The position numbers and the translations under genes are program-made. Under the pieces are notes generated by a model. The model made no database searches and was not told the DNA's origin. It was given only the letters and a program-made list of their open reading frames with translations. Shown here in pieces: positions 24,116-25,184 of a stretch of 25,184 nucleotides of DNA. Every line of letters begins with the position of its first letter. The stretch's first letter is position 1. The stretch is from positions 1 to 25,184 of the forward strand of contig CAZBWV010000008.1 in the NCBI GenBank assembly GCA_964495805.1, given 5' to 3'. This stretch comes from JALXCH01 sp964495805. Its GTDB lineage: Bacteria; Calditrichota; Calditrichia; RBG-13-44-9.

Positions 24116-24482
24116 TTTCAGTGTCTTCAGTGTTTTCAGTGGTTCCAGTGTTTTCAGCGTCTTCTATTTTTTCTTCAGAATGGTCAGCGTCTTCAGTGTT
24201 TTCAGCGTTTTCAGTGATTCCAGTGTTTTCAGCGTCTTCAGTGGTTCCTATCTTCAGCGATATTTCCCATCAGTTATTTTTTCAAAGTAATCAGCGTCTT
24301 CAGTGTTTTCAGCGTTTTCAGTGGTTCCAGTGTTTTCAGCGTCTTCAGTGGTTCCAATCTTCAGCGATATTTCCCATCAGTTATTTTTTCAAAGTAATCA
24401 GTGTCTTCAGCGTCTTCAGTGTTTTCAGTGTCTTCAGTGTTGTCAGTGGTTCCAATGTCTTCAGTGGTTCCTATCTTCAGCG
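24116..24482. repeat. array of degenerate 9-bp units (TTTTCAGTG type)
   Basis: Words such as TTTTCAGTG, GTCTTCAGT, TTTTCAGCG and GTTCCAGTG recur in 9-bp register, interrupted by short non-repeat inserts such as the one around 24260-24290. Because the unit is a multiple of three, one strand stays open over 400 bases without being a gene. The array lies between the VanZ-like gene and the Mrp gene. Confidence 0.88.
24184..24397. repeat. 107-bp tandem duplication inside the 9-bp array
   Basis: Two copies, 24184-24290 and 24291-24397, are in direct tandem and differ at only a few positions (for example GTGATTCC versus GTGGTTCC, and TTCCTATC versus TTCCAATC). Each contains several 9-bp units and the non-repeat insert with TATTTCCCATCAG. 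A third partial copy appears to begin at 24398. The near identity points to a recent duplication, by slippage or unequal exchange. Confidence 0.88.
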
Positions 24483-24627
24483 GTTGCAATCATACAAGAA
24501 TTTTTAAAATTTTCCTGCATCCTTTCAGTGGTAAGTTGAATCTAATAGTGTGAATTTTCCGGAATTGGTGGCATCTCCAGCACACCGGTATTTCCGGTCA
24601 ATTCGAACCAGATAAAAAAGATAATTG

Positions 24628-24661
24628 CTGCAAAACTGCCCCTATGTGGCTATTTTTGCAG
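24628..24661. promoter_or_regulatory. 8-bp inverted repeat upstream of the Mrp gene
   Basis: CTGCAAAA (24628-24635) and TTTTGCAG (24654-24661) are exact arms with an 18-bp centre, 53-87 bp before the Mrp start codon. It may be an operator or a leader hairpin. No promoter hexamers with correct spacing were found around it. Confidence 0.3.
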
Positions 24662-24714
24662 GTCAATATGTAAGGTGTTCAAACCAGGAAACATCGTAAC
24701 GGAAGGAGTCAGCA

Positions 24715-25184
24715 ATGGCGCAGATAAATGCCGATCAGGTTCGTGAAGTTCTCTCAAAAATCAAGTATCCGGGATTTACCCGGGATATTGTTTCGTTTGG
24801 TGTGGTACAGAATATCGAAGTAAGTGATGACCGTTTGACCGTCACGTTGAAATTCACCACCAAAAACGAACAAACCAAAACGGAGATTAAAGACTCCATT
24901 CAGAAAACGCTGGAAGGCACTTTCCCGGAATACAAGGTATTTGTGGTGGAAAGCATACCCAGTGTAAAGCTTAAAGCCAAAAAAACCAGTGATGATCCCT
25001 GGGCCGATCGGGAGGAAATTCCCGGGATTAAAAATATTCTGGCAGTAGCCTCCGGTAAAGGTGGTGTGGGTAAAAGCACGGTGGCGACCAATCTGGCGAT
25101 TGCGCTTGCCCAGCATGGGCTTAAAGTGGGACTGATGGACAGCGATATTTACGGTCCCAGCGTGCACATCATGATGGGGATAGA
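24715..25184 (+). CDS. mrp: Mrp/NBP35 family iron-sulfur cluster carrier ATPase (3' end outside window)
   Basis: The first 156 residues are present; the gene runs off the right edge. Residues about 5-85 form the MIP18/DUF59-type domain often fused to bacterial Mrp. After a linker comes the ATPase: deviant Walker A SGKGGVGKST at 113-122 and DSDIYGPS at 142-149, both diagnostic of Mrp/ApbC/NBP35 proteins, which bind and transfer [4Fe-4S] clusters. The ATG at 24715 has GGAAGGAG six bases upstream. The CxxC that binds the bridging cluster would lie beyond the window. The CODH operon in this window has a heavy Fe-S demand, but there is no evidence for a specific link. Confidence 0.95.
   Translation, partial: MAQINADQVREVLSKIKYPGFTRDIVSFGVVQNIEVSDDRLTVTLKFTTKNEQTKTEIKDSIQKTLEGTFPEYKVFVVESIPSVKLKAKKTSDDPWADREEIPGIKNILAVASGKGGVGKSTVATNLAIALAQHGLKVGLMDSDIYGPSVHIMMGI

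Larger units (their letters stand above)
23904..24714. other. 811-bp gene-free stretch with repeat arrays
   Basis: From 23904 to about 24115 the sequence is pyrimidine-rich with scattered degenerate copies of the TTTTCAGTG word (for example near 23985 and 24025). The main array follows (24116-24482). From 24483 to 24714 lies the upstream region of the Mrp gene, with an 8-bp inverted repeat at 24628-24661. Open frames here encode only Phe/Ser/Val low-complexity strings forced by the repeat and are not called. Confidence 0.65.

Noticed and set aside
24116..24482. CRISPR array
   Set aside because: Repeats are only 9 bp and degenerate, with no unique spacers of constant length and no cas genes in the window.
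24091..24507. 138-codon frame rich in Phe, Ser and Val
   Set aside because: It is a translation of the 9-bp TTTTCAGTG-type array. No ribosome site precedes the ATG and a second overlapping frame is open for the same reason.

Overview
The window looks like chromosome from an anaerobic Gram-negative bacterium of the Fibrobacterota-Chlorobiota-Bacteroidota assemblage, most likely a Calditrichota- or Ignavibacteriota-like lineage. Reasons: two secreted proteins end in a sorting domain with the NYPNPFNP-type motif and a terminal KxxLTR; there is a gingipain-type C25 peptidase; a DUF2851 protein (a family I associate with Bacteroidota and relatives); and a CO dehydrogenase operon. Genus cannot be fixed from the sequence. 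Two well-formed promoters (TTGAAA-17 bp-TATATT) point to an ordinary primary sigma factor rather than the Bacteroidota -33/-7 type.

Left block (1-6360): a small secreted protein of unknown function faces a carbon monoxide oxidation operon on the minus strand: cooF (polyferredoxin) - cooS (Ni CO dehydrogenase) - cooC (Ni-insertion ATPase) - FAD/NAD oxidoreductase. No hydrogenase or acetyl-CoA synthase gene is present, so the local logic is CO -> CooS -> CooF -> flavoprotein -> NAD(P)H. A PAS-LytTR regulator resembling the CO sensor RcoM lies directly upstream in the same orientation. A strong hairpin plus T-run sits between cooS and cooC, and a 10-bp inverted repeat lies in the cooF leader.

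Middle block (6361-14752): a G-rich array of 9-bp repeats, a DUF2851 gene divergent from a small XRE-type regulator with a palindromic operator between them, a three-gene minus-strand group (Cys-rich putative zinc protein, PtsN-like IIA protein, short-chain polyprenyl diphosphate synthase), then a secreted endonuclease I and a secreted CBM/OB-fold protein that share a type 9-like sorting domain, and a YhcC-family radical SAM protein.

Right block (14753-25184), plus strand: a 1269-residue gingipain-like protease with a dockerin-like tail, a 573-bp stretch without a convincing gene, then an apparent operon of a 16-residue-repeat (predicted beta-solenoid) exported protein, an M1 metallopeptidase fused to what looks like an outer-membrane beta-barrel, and a VanZ-like membrane protein. 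An 811-bp gene-free stretch carries a second 9-bp-periodic array with a 107-bp tandem duplication. The window ends inside an Mrp/NBP35 iron-sulfur carrier gene.

Best candidates for something new: the M1 peptidase-barrel fusion with its solenoid partner, the RcoM-like control of a CODH-flavoprotein operon with internal termination, and the recurring 9-bp-unit intergenic arrays.
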